Shown here one piece after another: positions 34,396-47,484 of a stretch of 64,000 nt of DNA. The stretch lies in the NCBI RefSeq assembly GCF_004193775.1, contig NC_041004.1, positions 1,488,001 to 1,552,000 of the forward strand, written 5' to 3'. The notes below the pieces were generated by a model. The model had not been told where the DNA came from. It saw only the letters and a program-made list of their open reading frames with translations, and ran no database searches. The position numbers and the translations under genes were made by a program. This stretch comes from Glycine soja. Lineage: Eukaryota > Streptophyta > Magnoliopsida > Fabales > Fabaceae. Numbering within the stretch: position 1 is the stretch's first letter; the number at the start of each line of letters is the position of its first letter.

Positions 34396-36365
34396 TTCTG
34401 CTACTGCTGCTAAGTGCCTCCGCAGTTCGATGAAGAAGAAGATGAAGATAATGTGAGCAAAAGTGACGTCGTTTTGAAATCTTAAAACGCAATGTGGTTT
34501 ATATATATCCCAAAATAAAATTGTATATATTATTTAAATGCTTTCTAATGAAATAAAGAAAACTTTATATTTTATAATTTAGTAAGTAAATAAAATAATA
34601 AATATATCAATTTTATTAGCATGAAATTTATGGTTGATTTTAAACGTATACAAGTCGTAGCTTTTGCATTAAGAAAGAAAATATTGATTAATTAGAAATA
34701 TAAATTTTTAATAATTATTTTACTTTTTTAATTTTTAATAAAAACTTACAATTTTTTAGTGTTTAAAATAAGTGTAAAGGATATAGTTTTTATTTTTACT
34801 GGAATAGTGTTTTCTCAAACAAATTTTAATAGTTTCTTAAAGATACTAACAAATAATTTCTTAGCACATAAAATTATATTTTATAGAAGATACTTGTAAT
34901 GTAAACTAGTTTTTAATGCATTTCTCAATCACTTTTAAATTTTTTATATAAGTATATTTTAGTATATATATGCATATAGATATCTGAAAGGTATATTAAC
35001 ATAATTAAAAAAATTAATATATATCTTATATTATTTTGATTTATATAAATATTTGTTTCTAAAAATATTATCTTTATAATTATATTTGCATTTGTATATA
35101 ATTTTGATTTTGATTATAAATTTAGATATGAAAATTATTTAAAGAGAAATTTTTTATTTAATAATTTTATAAATATAAAAGTAAATTAAGAAATCAAACT
35201 ATATGAAGTTTGAAAATACAAAACAGTTATAGATGTTGATTTATGGTTAAAAAAAGTTTAATTAATCATTTGTTCTTATGTTTTCATTATTTATATATGA
35301 ACTAAAAAAAATTTAAATGTAAACTATAAAGATCATAAACAAATTACAAATTTTGAAATTATAAGAACAAATAAATAGTTTAATCTTAAAAAATTCTTTT
35401 CAAAACAACCGTTGTTTATTACTACCATAATGATAAAATACACTAAAAATAAAAAATTTAAGTTATAAAATTAAAAAAAAAAAACAAATTGGATAGTAAA
35501 TTTTTAAAAAAGTATGAGTGACAAATGATAAAATTAGAAGAATAAACAATATATTTACATGGGCACATTTCCTATAATTCTAAGTTCATTTCTAAACAAT
35601 ATATTATAAGTTCATTTCTATGAAATTATAGTAAAAAAATAAATTAAAATACTCAAATTAATGACATTTTCTTAAAAAAAACAAGATATAAAATATTCAG
35701 CTCATATATTTTCGGGGATTAACTTTAAAAAAAGTACTCCAATATTAATTATAAAATATTGCTTTATTTTCTCGTTTACAAAATTTTATACACCAAATAA
35801 CAAAAACTAGATAACATTTTGTAATTATTAGTTAATATACTGCTGCAGTTTTCCATTAATCACTTCCATCCAAACAGAACAGAGCAGTTCTATTCTATCA
35901 GAAAACCAGAAACACTTATTCGATTCAAACACAATCTGCGTGGGATTTATGCTCTCTCACTCAAGATAAGGTGTGACTTCTCTTCTTCTTGGTGAGTTTC
36001 AAATCTCCATCTTTATCCGCAAATGGGTCCCCCCCTCCCCCCCCCTGTATCAATTTCAGGGCTTGTTAATATTTCTGAAACCGTGAATGAGTTTTGGAAC
36101 AGTTTATTGAGTTTGTATTATGTATCTGCTACTAATTTCCAATACTTTGCATACAGATTTTTTGTATAGTTTCTCTGCTATTCTCTATCAATTATGTTGA
36201 AAATGTGTTGCATTTCATGTCTGCAGCTCCAGTAGGAACAAGAACAACCCCCTTTTTGTGAGTTGTTGATTGGATTCGTTAGGAGGGAACTGAGAAAGAT
36301 TGATTTTTTTCATTGAGTTGCATGGTCAAACCTATTTGATTGAAATTGATTTAAAAGGGTAAGGT
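34396..36365. other. Head-to-head promoter region, cpFtsY and RAP gene
   Basis: About 2 kb separate the two divergent ATGs. The middle (34500-35800) is extremely AT-rich. Next to the RAP gene a probable 5' UTR intron runs from a donor at about 35992 (CTTGGTGAGTTTC) to an acceptor at 36226 (GTCTGCAG). A C-run lies inside that intron (36030-36044). No gene is supported here. Confidence 0.5.
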
Positions 36366-39098
36366 ATGGAAGGGTTACTGAATTCTTTGCTTAACCAAAG
36401 TTGCTTAAAACCCTTTGGTTTCACTCCAAGACTTGGTTATACTTTCCCGGTGATCACAAGAACGGGGAATTTAAATCGAAAACCCGAATCCTGCACCCTG
36501 AGAAGTTACTGCACACAATTAGGTAGAGACAGTACTGGCACTAGCTCCAGAGGGGCTAGTGTTGCTGCATTGGATAGTGATGATAAAGGAGAGGAATCTA
36601 GTACGGACTGGGAATTGGAGTTCCTCGGGGAACTTGATCCGTTTGGTTACCGAGCTCCCAAGAAAAGGGAAAAAGAACAGAGGTCAAAGTTGCTTGAAGC
36701 CACTGACGGAATGGACTGGTGCGTGAGGGCGAGAAAGAAGGCACTTGAATCAATTGAAGCGAGGGGCATGGCTCATTTGGTGGAAGATATGGTTACTGTT
36801 AAGAAGAAAAAGAAGAAGGATAAGAAAAAGTTGGAAAGCAAGAAGAAAGTAGTTAAGAAAATTGAGAAAATAGAAGATCTTGACTTTGTTTTGGAGGAAG
36901 ACTTGCTACAGCCTATGAAACCTGAGATTGATGTTGGTGATTTGAAAAGGAGAGTGAGTATGTTTAATGATGGAATGTTTATAGAAAAGAAGGAGAAAAC
37001 AAAGGAAGCATTTGTCAATAGGCTTTCTCAGTTCTCTGGACCATCCGATCATAGAAAAGAAATCAACTTGAACAAAGCAATTACAGAAGCACGGACTGCA
37101 GATGATGTGTTAGAGGTTACTTATGAAACGATTGTTGCAGTTGCAAAGGGCCTAAGTCCCTCACCTCTATCCCCATTGAATATCGCCACTGCTCTTCATC
37201 GGATTGCTAAGAATATGGAGAAGGTTTCTATGATGAGGACTCGAAGACTGGCGTTTGCTCGCCAAAGAGAGATGTCTATGCTTGTGAGCATTGCGATGAC
37301 AGCCTTACCTGAATGCTCAGCTCAAGGAGTCTCTAACATATCTTGGGCTTTGTCCAAAATTGGAGGCGAGCTGCTTTATCTTTCAGAAATGGATAGAATT
37401 GCCGAGGTTGCGCTGACCAAGGTTGGGGAATTCAACTCTCAAAACATTGCTAATATTGCAGGTGCTTTTGCCGCAATGCAGCACTCTGCTCCTGATCTTT
37501 TCTCTGTTTTGTCAGAAAGGGCTTCGGACATAATTCACACTTTCCAAGAACAAGAACTTGCTCAGCTATTGTGGGCTTTTGCTTCTCTATATGAGCCTGC
37601 TGACCCTATATTTGATTCTTTAGACATAGTCTTCAAAGATCATAGCCAATTGAGAGGTTGTACAGGTGAAAGGACATCAAATAATCATGAACAAATCAGG
37701 GTAGATAGAAGTGGTGCCTCAAATGGATCTCCTGTACTAACTTTAACTAGGGATCAGCTTGGGACTATAGCTTGGTCCTATGCCGTCTTTGGACAAATGG
37801 ATAGGAGTTTCTTCTCTCATGTCTGGAAAACTCTCAGCCATTATGAGGAGCGAAGGATTTCAGAGCTGTATAGGGAGGATATCATGTTTGCTTCTCAGGT
37901 TCATCTTGTAAACCAGTGCTTGAAGCTTGAATTCCCACATCTTCAGTTGTCATTATGTGGCGACCTTGAGGACAAAGTTGCTCTTGCCAGAAAGACTAAA
38001 AGGTTTAATCAGAAAATAACTTCATCGTTTCAGAAAGAGGTTGGACGCCTTCTCCTTAGCACCGGCCTTGAATGGGTCAAAGAATATGTTGTGGATGGTT
38101 ACACTTTGGATGCTGTGATTGTTGATAAGAAGCTTGCTCTGGAGATTGATGGTCCAACTCATTTCTCAAGAAATACTGGTGTATATTTTGTTTGTGTATA
38201 TTAAATTCGTAACCTTCTTTTCTCTTATATCTAGTTGAATCTTAACTAACTGGTTTGTTATTTCATTATCTTTGCCTACATTAGGTGTACCGTTAGGACA
38301 TACCATGTTAAAACGCCGTTACATCACTGCTGCTGGTTGGAAAGTCGCATCAGTATCCTCTCAGGAGGTGAGCTCTCTTATTTCATAGTTCAGACTTATA
38401 TCTCATCCAATTTTAATTCCCTGACATTTTTTCTCATACAAAAAAAAAACATAAATCCATGAAGCTGATCATATGTAAACGCACATCTTAATTAGTTGGC
38501 ATATTGTTAACACATGCAGCATATAGAACTCAATAGCAATAGTATATAGTCTGGATAAATTTATTCTTGGCAAGGTGTGTGCCTTTTGGCATATTTTTGG
38601 AGTGATTATCTTTCAAATTACACTCGGTAGAAACATTTGATCATAACCCTCTTGCCTCTATTTACACCTGTCACAATTCCAAATTTTCTTGAGGAATAAA
38701 TAACCAATCCATTTCATCACTTCATGGTGTTCAATTGTTACGCACTTACACCCTCACACACATGTGAATAAGCCATGGCCAATACTTATGACATGTCCTG
38801 ACCTTAGAATGTGTCAACCTTCCCCCAAGCTTCACCCTAAACTTTTGTAATTTTGTTTACCAAAAAGCATATTACCTTTTCAATGCTTATCTTCAAGATA
38901 TGAGTTGCTCTTAAACCAGACAATTTAAGGACTTCGTAATTGATAGAAATCTTGATTTTTCTTGGAAGAATTTATTGATGATAGGGCTCTTTCTTGTAGT
39001 GGGAGGAACTTCAAGGAGCATTCGAACAAGTAGAGTATCTTAGGAACCTTCTCAAAAATCATCTAGAGGAAGGATATGCCAAAACTACATTTGACTGA
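36366..39098 (+). CDS. RAP: RAP-domain RNA-binding protein, chloroplast-directed
   Basis: Three exons join in phase: 36366-38178, 38285-38367 and 39000-39098. They give 664 residues, close to the Arabidopsis RAP protein needed for chloroplast 16S rRNA 5' maturation. The N-terminus ([18 protein letters not shown], few acids) resembles a transit peptide. An acidic [14 protein letters not shown] segment and a Lys-rich stretch (about residues 143-170) follow. Then come helical octotricopeptide-like repeats with [39 protein letters not shown] and [12 protein letters not shown], the usual xxxxxNxAWAxA pattern. The C-terminal RAP domain (about 570-640) has [14 protein letters not shown] and ends in the last exon. 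RAP domains have a restriction-endonuclease-like fold and act in organelle RNA processing. If the first donor is not used, the frame runs on into VYFVCVY and stops, losing the end of the RAP domain. Confidence 0.9.
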
Positions 39099-39513
39099 GG
39101 TAAAGTGATAATCCAATGCTGCTTGTCAAGCATAAGGAGATATCAGATATGTACTTTTTTATTGAGCTCCCTTGAGAAATTTTGGTAAAGGGGATGTATA
39201 TTTCTTAGAAATGTTACATTTTAAAAGAATATAAATACCATTTCTCCCCTGTTTTGGAGTAAAGTATCACTTTAGTCCCTAAATTCAAGTATTCAACACC
39301 ATGCATGTCATTGCTCAACGTTTATCTTTGCGCTTTTTTTTGTATTTTTTCTATTAAAAAAATCCATTTTCAAAAATGAATTTCTGGAATATATTTTTGT
39401 CAATGTACAAGTGTTCCAGAATGTATTTTTTTTTTGGAAGACAAATGAATATATTATTATATATAAGAATGAGAGAACTGAACCGAGGTTACTCACAAGA
39501 TGTGGGGTAAAAT

Positions 39514-40248
39514 TTACATTCTGGAATTGGCTTTCCATAATGTAATGGGAACTGCAGGAAGCAACAATCCAAGATGTGATGAGTTCAGCCCATAAATAAA
39601 CTGGTATAAAAGCCAGCCCACCACCACCTTTTCCCTACAAGGTTGCTCACCATTGAAAATAGCATGTTTCTTTTTTGCAACCACAAGGACCAAATTCCTG
39701 CAAGGCACACATGACACACAAAATGTATTAAGTGACACAGTGACAGGGATTTTTATGTGAGAGAACAAGTGATAAATTTTGACTATTAGATTTTGTTATA
39801 AATAGTCAAGATTAAAACATAAAAATTATGCATTTTTTTAGGAAATACTATAACTTTTAAATAATCATGTGGCTTCAAATAATATTTTTAAGCAACCTTT
39901 GTATAATTATTAACCAAAATGTGTCTCACTCTTATAGTCATCATCATTATATATATCGATTAACTTACTTTCTATGATATTTTAATCTGTGGTCATCCTC
40001 TGCTCCTATCGATGTCAACTTTTTTATTGTATTACAAATTAGAAATACAAGGGAAGGAAAGATCCTTGAAATACCATTCGTTTTTTCCAACATGCTATCC
40101 TAAATTTTCCAAACTCATTCTTGTTTAGTTGCAGATTCTCTCTCAACATATCCCTTATTGTCCACAAAGAAACAGTCAAGCCTGTTGTTGTGTTTCCGAA
40201 CAATAACAGGGGCAGCTGACTTGGTCTGAAACAACAACCCTTACTCAA
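39514..40248 (-). pseudogene. Unrecognised decayed coding-like fragment
   Basis: Two minus-strand frames (39768-39514 and 40248-40039) have more ordinary composition than the surrounding AT-rich DNA, with peptides such as EKVVVGWLLYQFIYGL and LWTIRDMLRENLQLNKNEFG. They are interrupted by stops and I cannot match them to a family. A retroelement remnant is possible but unproven. Confidence 0.2.
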
Positions 40249-41170
40249 TAGAAACTAAAAAGTACTTACATTAGAGGAAAAGACACTAAACAATTAAAAC
40301 AAAATATGGAACTTTTCTCCCTTGGAATTACATGGCAAGGGGATGTTGGAGTATCTCAAAAGGGTTTCGTTAAAAAGCCACCCAAATTCAAAAAGCATTA
40401 TAATTATAATTAATAAAAAAAATATAACACATAAATTACATAATCATAGGTTAACAAAATATTTCATAATTGTATCCCTTGGATCACCCTTGGTCAGACT
40501 TTGACACAGCCTGATGAGCATTTGACCGACCTTGGATATTCATCCAATCATCTCTCGTTGGATAAGACATGATCTAAATACAACCATTAGGAGTTGTTAG
40601 GAGTTATAAGATTGATTTGATGATAAAAATAAAATGAAGATAAAAAAAATCATGGGTTTAATTTTTTCGATAACAAACAATTAACAATTAACAACTAATA
40701 TTAATCAATAGAAAAAAAAATACAACAATCCACATCCCGTGCCCAAGAATCTAGGAGTAACAACTAGAAGAGATATGAGAAATTGTCCTAGGAATATCAA
40801 GATTATTTGGATTAGACGAACTCATATATGAGGCCAAGTTTGATAAGAGAACAAATAGATTATACTTTCACATTGAATACTTTTGGGTTGAATACCTTTG
40901 GGTTAAATTTTATGTTTCCCTAGACCACAATCTAAGAACAATAATGTTCATAGAATTTGAATTATTATTATAATAAATTGTAATGAACTCTTGGCCACTA
41001 TGCCTGCAGAATCTTTTTTTAAAATTATTCTTTAGCTAAATATAAATATTAATTCAGAATAAAGCTACTTGAACAACCTTTGAGGTGTATGAAGAGTCAA
41101 GACTATAAATTTCCAGACAAGGATAGAAAATTCCTCCCAACAGGAGCGAAGCTTCCTAGTATGTTCCGCC

Positions 41171-41254
41171 GTCAAGTCTAACGGCCGCAACCTTCGCCTT
41201 CGTAATTGAAAACGTCAAACACATTCCTCACTCCGTCAACACGCTCCGTATATA
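41171..41254 (+). promoter_or_regulatory. W-box-core cluster and TATA box of BAP-like gene 1
   Basis: Three GTCAA motifs (reverse complement of the W-box core TTGAC) lie at 41171-41175, 41214-41218 and 41235-41239. A TATATA follows at 41249-41254, about 290 bases before the ATG. The clustering suggests WRKY input, as in defence genes; this is inference. Confidence 0.4.
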
Positions 41255-41544
41255 TGTTGCATGTAATAACGGCTCATAAAAAGAAGCAACCTCTCTCTTT
41301 CTCTCTTCCTTCTCTTAGGTTTCCAAAAACCCTCATATTTAACACTTTCATCTCCCTTCTCCTCTTCCATTCAACATTGAAATCTCCAACATTCCCACAT
41401 CTCTCGTATACCCTTTTGTCTTTCTTCACTAAGGTATCTTATTGAGAGTTCAAGACTAGTCCTTTGATACGTTGAATTTCTTTCAAGTATTGAGATTCAT
41501 TTAAAAAATCAATTTTTTGATATCTTATACATACATCTATTGGG

Positions 41545-42087
41545 ATGTCGAGAACCGTGGAGATCACAGTTTTGTCGGCAGAGAACCTCCAAATGAACAA
41601 AAAACCCATTAGAGGGAACGCTTTTGTGACGGTTCAATCCGACGCTAGCAACGACACAAGTGCCACGAAAGTGGATTCTGAAGGAGGGAGTTACCCTTCG
41701 TGGAACGAGAAGCTTGTGATGGACGTGCCATTGCATGCAAGGTTTATAACCGTTGAAGTGAAGTGCAAGACATCATCGGCGGGGTCGAACAGTATCGGAG
41801 TGGCGAGAATACCGGTTTCCGATTTCGTCGGAGGGTACGTGCCGGAAAATCAATTGCATTTCTTGAGCTACAGGTTGTGGGACGGTAAAGTTAGGAGAAA
41901 CGGGGTTGTAAATATTTCGGTGAGAGTGAAAGTGGCACAACAACAACAACAACAACAACAACATTCGTGTAATTCGAATTCTATGTCGTTGTCGTCGGCG
42001 GTAACGGGTGTGCCGGTCGCCGGTAATGGATCCACCGGAGTTGTGACGGGGATTCCAGCTATTTGGTTAAACTACCAAAGAAATTAA
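41545..42087 (+). CDS. BAP-like single C2 protein, array copy 1
   Basis: A single-exon frame of 180 residues. The C2 domain covers residues 2-130: MSRTVEITVLSAENL, then GGSYPSWNEKLVMDVPLHAR (47-66), IGVARIPVSDFVGG (84-97), FLSYRL and the last strand GVVNISVRVKV. The acidic loop residues for calcium are absent (GNAFVTVQ replaces DPYV, and loop 3 has no Asp), so binding is probably calcium-independent. A Gln run (132-139) from a CAA microsatellite and a Ser/Asn-rich linker lead to GVVTGIPAIW at 165-174. That C2-plus-VVTGxP tail is the hallmark of Arabidopsis BAP1/BAP2, partners of the copine BON1 that restrain cell death and defence at membranes. Of the array this copy looks closest to the BAP2 type. 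It is separated by 5.5 kb from copy 2. Confidence 0.85.
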   Translation: MSRTVEITVLSAENLQMNKKPIRGNAFVTVQSDASNDTSATKVDSEGGSYPSWNEKLVMDVPLHARFITVEVKCKTSSAGSNSIGVARIPVSDFVGGYVPENQLHFLSYRLWDGKVRRNGVVNISVRVKVAQQQQQQQQHSCNSNSMSLSSAVTGVPVAGNGSTGVVTGIPAIWLNYQRN

Positions 42088-42605
42088 TCTTTGAAGGGTA
42101 AAAAGAAAATTGGCAAATTGTTGATTCAATTACTACTTGTGAGTTTCCCAGTAGTATATATATATAAATTGTGAATATAAGAAAAGAAATTTACGAGTAT
42201 CTTTTTTCCTCTAGTTAAAACTGACACTGTATATTGTTATAGCTTTATAAAGATTAAAATAATGACAACAAACATCAAAGTAAAAAATAAACTTAGAACC
42301 AAATAAGAAAATATATTATCAAAAAAAATTAGCTTAGTTGATAAGAATGAATTGTTATAAATTCTCCATAGTTGAAAAATATATCAAAATAAGAACAAGC
42401 ACGAATATTATAAAATCAGAAAATTATTTAAGCAAAATCTAATTCATTCATTGACTATTATAGTCCGAGATCCAAAGTAATTAATTATGGTTGTTTCTTT
42501 GCATTGCATTCATGGCCTGTCCCATTTGGCAGTAATAGCAAAACATTAATTTGCTGGCGTTGCAGAACTTGAATATAAACTTTAGGGGACAACAATTTTT
42601 AATTA

Positions 42606-42676
42606 GCACCAGTGGTCTAATGGTCAATTACTTTCATCTCTCTAACTAGATGAAACCTGCATCTGAGTTCCATTTT
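42606..42676 (+). pseudogene. tRNA-Gly pseudogene with conserved 5' flank
   Basis: The first 19 bases, GCACCAGTGGTCTAATGGT, match the intact tRNA-Gly at 44416 with a single change. The anticodon arm and T arm are then lost, with only a TGAGTTCC-like trace of box B and a T-run following. The 5' flank is also shared with the intact gene: TTGCATTCATGGCCTGT near 42509 against TTGCATTCATGGTCTGT near 44342. So this is a duplicated locus that decayed, not a SINE. Confidence 0.7.
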
Positions 42677-42890
42677 TTTTTATTATTTCCTTTGTCTTTG
42701 TGTTAATATCAGAGAAAAAAGTATTGAACCCCTTAAACTTTATTTCTTTTATAAATACACATCATAAACTTTAATTTTATCACAATTGAATCTTAAATTT
42801 TATTTTTTCTAAATAGAGACACATCTGACACATCTATTAAAGGATAATTTTTTTTCTTTATAATTTTTTAAATATCTAATTTCTAGTAAA

Positions 42891-42893
<3 letters not shown>

Positions 42894-42934
<41 letters not shown>
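42894..42934. repeat. TA microsatellite
   Basis: An uninterrupted run of about 20 TA units in AT-rich spacer. Confidence 0.95.
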
Positions 42935-42939
<5 letters not shown>

Positions 42940-44415
42940 TTTACACAATAGATTGAAACTAGTTTATTTTAAATTATAATAATTTTAACTGTTATCATCA
43001 TAACAACAAATACGACTAATTTTTCATAATTTTACACTATCTAACCTTAACCATCACTATTTTACACCATATAAAATTAGTTTTTGTACAATTTTACACT
43101 AATAAACTTAAAAATTAATATGCATATACATAAGAAATAATAAGGGAGGGGTATGACCCTGCCTTCCCCTTTAGATCCTTTACTAGTTACCATAAACTTT
43201 AATTTTGATTAAATTTATTTTTAAACTTTATATCTTTTACGCATTAACATCTAAATTTTAATTTCATCTCAATTAATTTTTAAAATTTATTATTTCATAA
43301 ATAATCTCTTATATTAAATTTAATTTTAATGACTAAAAAAGAATCCCAAATGTTTATTTATTTAATCTCAACTATTTATTAGTTTTATTTTTACAAATCA
43401 CTTTTTCTAAACATTAAAACATAAAAAAATTAGAATTAAAAAATAAAATAAAAACTTTTTTATTGATGTTATTATTTCCCTTTTTATGTATATTTTTTAA
43501 ATTCGTATTCTTTATTATATTTTAAATATGAAAAATTAAATAATTAACATTTAAGATAAATAACTTTAAAAAATATAAAAAGGATAAATTTTAAAGATCA
43601 ATTGAAATGTAATTAAAGTTCAAGTTGTCTATTTATATATAAAAAAAGAGTTAAAGTTTAAATATTAATCATAGTCAATTTAATGTTGATGATGTCTATT
43701 TGTAAAAAGGTAAAATTTAAGGATTAATTGAGATAAAATAAAAGTTTAAAGTGTCTATTTGTAAAAAAAGAAGAAGAAGTAAATTTTAGGGGATTTTATT
43801 ATCTTTTTCCTTTTTTTATGACAATTCATTGTTATATCCATAGTTTTAAACTACTAATCACATTAGTTATGTAATTGATCCCGTTTAAATTTGATATGAT
43901 CCAATTCGGTTTAACAAATAAATCAATTTGGTTGAATCGGTTGAATAAAAATATTTATTTTAAATTCAAAAATTAATGGAAACATAAAAATAATAATATG
44001 ATACACTCAAAAACTGAACAAAAACCTAAAATTTATTTGTGAATCAATTTATCACCAAATTACAATAATTAATTATTAAACTTATGATACATATATTTAT
44101 ATTTTATGTTATTTATATTGATCGGTGTGGTTTAACTACTAATTCAGTTATTCGACCACTCACTCATTAACCAATGTTTTTACCAATTCAATTTTTAAAA
44201 CTATAGTATCTTCTAAAGTAATTTTTTTATTCATAAAAATTAAAAATAATATTAAAAAGTTTATAACACTTAAAAATCTTATTTAATCAGGGGAGTGAGT
44301 TAGATTCTTTATTTTCTTTCAAAGCAATTAATGACGTTACTTTGCATTCATGGTCTGTTACATATGGCAACGAAGGATATAATATTAGTAATTATGCGAG
44401 AACTTTAACTAACAA

Positions 44416-44486
44416 GCACCAGTGGTCTAGTGGTAGAATAGTACCCTGCCACGGTACAGACCCGGGTTCGATTCCCGGCTGGTGCA
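44416..44486 (+). tRNA. tRNA-Gly (anticodon GCC)
   Basis: A 71-base tRNA. The acceptor stem GCACCAG pairs perfectly with CTGGTGC, with A as discriminator. The D arm contains GTCTAGTGGT (box A). The anticodon stem GTACC/GGTAC encloses loop CTGCCAC with anticodon GCC. The T arm CCGGG/CCCGG has loop TTCGATT (box B GGTTCGATTCC). No intron. All internal Pol III promoter elements are intact, so it looks functional. Confidence 0.97.
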
Positions 44487-45631
44487 CTTCTGTGGGAGCT
44501 GTGATGAAAATTTATCTGATTGATGGGTCAATCAGTAGTCATCTTAAACAAATAGATGAGTAAATGTCTCTCTGAGCTCTTATTTTTATTTATAATATAT
44601 CCTAAATTTATTGAATTTTATAATAAATATTTTAAAAATCATATCAATTATGATTTTTTATTAGATTAGAGTGAATTTCTTTTAAACAAATAGTACATGT
44701 TCATTAAACTAAAAAAAATATCATTTAAAATAATTCTGTTTAAAGTCAATATAGAAAAACTAAAAATTACAAGTAAATATTTTAAATGGCACCAATTTTT
44801 TATTAGTTTGATAAAAATGAAACACAATTTAGGAATAGATAATTTGAATTTATCTCAAAAACTTTTTATATTACTGAATAAATTAATATTTCATGCATTT
44901 CTCGCGAAAATACCTAATGAACCAGACTTATATATACAAACACGTTTCAACTTGTTGTCAACGAAAAGTTCCCTAACAAAATATATAGAAATAGAGCCTC
45001 TTTCGATCTAAGACTAAAAAATCTTTTGAAAGCTTTTGGGAATTTTTTTTTTATTGAAAAAAGTTTTATATTTTGAGTAAAAAACACTCTCAAAAGCACT
45101 TATACCTTAATCAATATACTATTATTATATATTTTACAATTGTTCCAAGTTGAATTCTTTTTCGCATTAAATTATTAATCAAAATCAAGCTTTGTGTTCA
45201 AAACAAGTTTCTCATCCTCATTGTGAATGTCTGCGGGAATCATGGATTAACTAACATTTTTGTCCGTTCAAAATTTCACATTCATTTAGCAATTTTGGAC
45301 AATCAAACATGCATGTTTTCACAATGTTTTGAAACCAACACACTATTGTTTACCAATCTACTACCAAACGCTGGGTCCTAATTTTCTTTGAGATGCGTAG
45401 TGGTTTCTCCAATTTTTCCACGAAAATGAGTAATTTCTTATAGGCCAAATGGTTCTTCAATTGCAAGCAGATTTATTGAAATGATGACACAATGCTACCA
45501 GACACATGCTGCAACGTATGCTTTGTGCTATTAAAGAAACCAAAGTGCACGACTTAGCTTTTCCTCCTCGACTTTAGGAGGAGTCAATGAAGAAGTTCCC
45601 TTTTATTTTCAATTTACTCCCCAAGAAAAAA

Positions 45632-45670
<39 letters not shown>

Positions 45671-45679
45671 TACAAGAGT

Positions 45680-45730
<51 letters not shown>
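45632..45730. repeat. Adjacent AAT and TA microsatellites
   Basis: An (AAT)n run of about 13 units (45632-45670) and, after a short spacer, a (TA)n run of more than 20 units (45687-45730). Confidence 0.95.
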
Positions 45731-45733
<3 letters not shown>

Positions 45734-47484
45734 TTTTTAGTTTATTTTTTATAGCTAAGTGATTTTTTTATTTATAAATCTTATTAAATAATTTGAGTTT
45801 ATTTTGGACCATCTTGACTAAGTCATATCCCCAAGCCTCAATATATATCACACAAGTTTGGTGTTTTGGAATTGTAGACCATTTCAATGGACACCTTGAT
45901 AGTTGTTAAAAAATAAAATTTTTATAAATTTAACTTAATCCTACAATAAAATATGCTTCTAAGGTGAAGATTGTTTCTCACTTATAACTTATGATACTAT
46001 TTTTATTTGATGTAGGACTTCAATATATTTCATTTTTTCTCATGATTACCCGTTATTTGAGATTTTCAACACATTTTTCCGACTCTCTGAGCGTGACCAC
46101 AATGGCAATATGAATCATACCACATGTTTGATATTGATATCATATATATATCAAATTTGCTATAAATTAGCCATTTGTTAGTTTGTTGTCTATCAACAAA
46201 CACATTTACTTACTTTTAATCAATTCAGCAATTTAAGCCGTGTCCAAATACTTTAGCAATTCACACTGAAGACGGAAAGGCAAATTTTAATTCTGATTCA
46301 TGGTAAGCTCAATGAGTCATGTCCAACTCAAAAGCTAAGAAAAAATCCAAACACGTGTTACAACTGCATGGATAAAGGGAACCCCACGAATATAATATTC
46401 TTCAAAAGTGGTTCATATTGACGAACATAGATTGATGTGAAAAAAAGTAGAATAGGATAAAATATATTTTTTCAATTTTACATTCACACACGTGGGACAT
46501 GAGAATTCATCCCCAGAATAGTGAGAATACTACTCTTCAGTCATATACCACGGACATTGAATTTATCTTCTTTTTTTTTACTGGACCCCGGACATAGAAT
46601 TTATCTAATCATATGAAATATTTGTAACTTTTACAATAATTTTTTAAATATTATACTCATCATAATTATTTGTTAGCTGGTAGTAATAGTGAATATAAAT
46701 TATTATTTTTATTCATAATTTAAAAAAAATAAAAATTATCTTAAATATGATTTTAAAGATAATTTTACAAAATAAAATATTAAATTAAACTAATTTATTT
46801 TTTTCTCCAGAAAACTATTCACTTAATTTTGATAATTACAGTATGCTATTCTCATTTGAAGTTTTAGTCTTCATTAGTCATTAATAACATCAAAGAAAAA
46901 TTTTCTAACAATAGAAAACATTACAAAATTTTTGTCCCAGTAATAAATTGCCAAAATAAAAAAAATGTTCAAGCACCAAAACTAAAAATATTTTTTTAAG
47001 AACTAAAACTTAAAATAATGATAATTATATAAATTAAATAAATAGGTTAATAAAAAAATCATTAAAATAACTTTATTCAAGTTAAATACATCATTATAAA
47101 CAACAAAACACTCTTTTTTTCTAAATATTGAATATAACACCAAAAGATATTGTCACAGCTAATTTGACATTTGAGTCTCTTAAACAAAATTTTAGGTTTG
47201 ATTTTACTCTGATATGAAGTTGAAACTCAAGATAGATTCTATTAATAAAATTATCTTAAGTAAAATTGTTGGTTCAAGAGATACTTAATTCTATTATTAT
47301 AAGTAAAGTTCTTATATGAAAAAAAAAATATGATTAAAAAGAAAGAAAACAAAGATTAATGATGAAGAAAAGTTTAAGTTTGTAATATTTGATACCAATA
47401 GCAGCTATAAAGTAAAAATAAAAATAAAAAGAAGGTATCCCCTGTATCCTTAAACTATTAGTTGTATATTGTTTGCGGCGCAAC

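Larger units (their letters stand above)
39099..41544. other. Intergenic between the RAP gene and the first BAP-like gene
   Basis: The 3' UTR of the RAP gene is followed by a segment (39480-40260) with two open minus-strand stretches and less A+T than its flanks. It may be a decayed mobile element or gene fragment, which I cannot name. From about 41170 the sequence is the promoter and 5' UTR of the next gene. Confidence 0.4.
42088..44415. other. AT-rich spacer between array copy 1 and tRNA-Gly
   Basis: Contains the 3' UTR of copy 1, a tRNA-Gly pseudogene (42606), a TA microsatellite (42894-42934) and several foldback-type AT-rich segments sharing AAACTTTAATTTT motifs (42735-42800 and 43195-43320). 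No protein gene is supported. Confidence 0.5.

Noticed and set aside
34013..34492. 159-codon minus-strand frame overlapping the cpFtsY start
   Set aside because: It is out of frame with the clear cpFtsY exon 1 and Arg/Ser-rich without a domain.
36773..37018. Minus-strand frame inside the RAP gene
   Set aside because: It is an antisense shadow of the Lys-rich stretch, giving Phe/Ser-rich translation.
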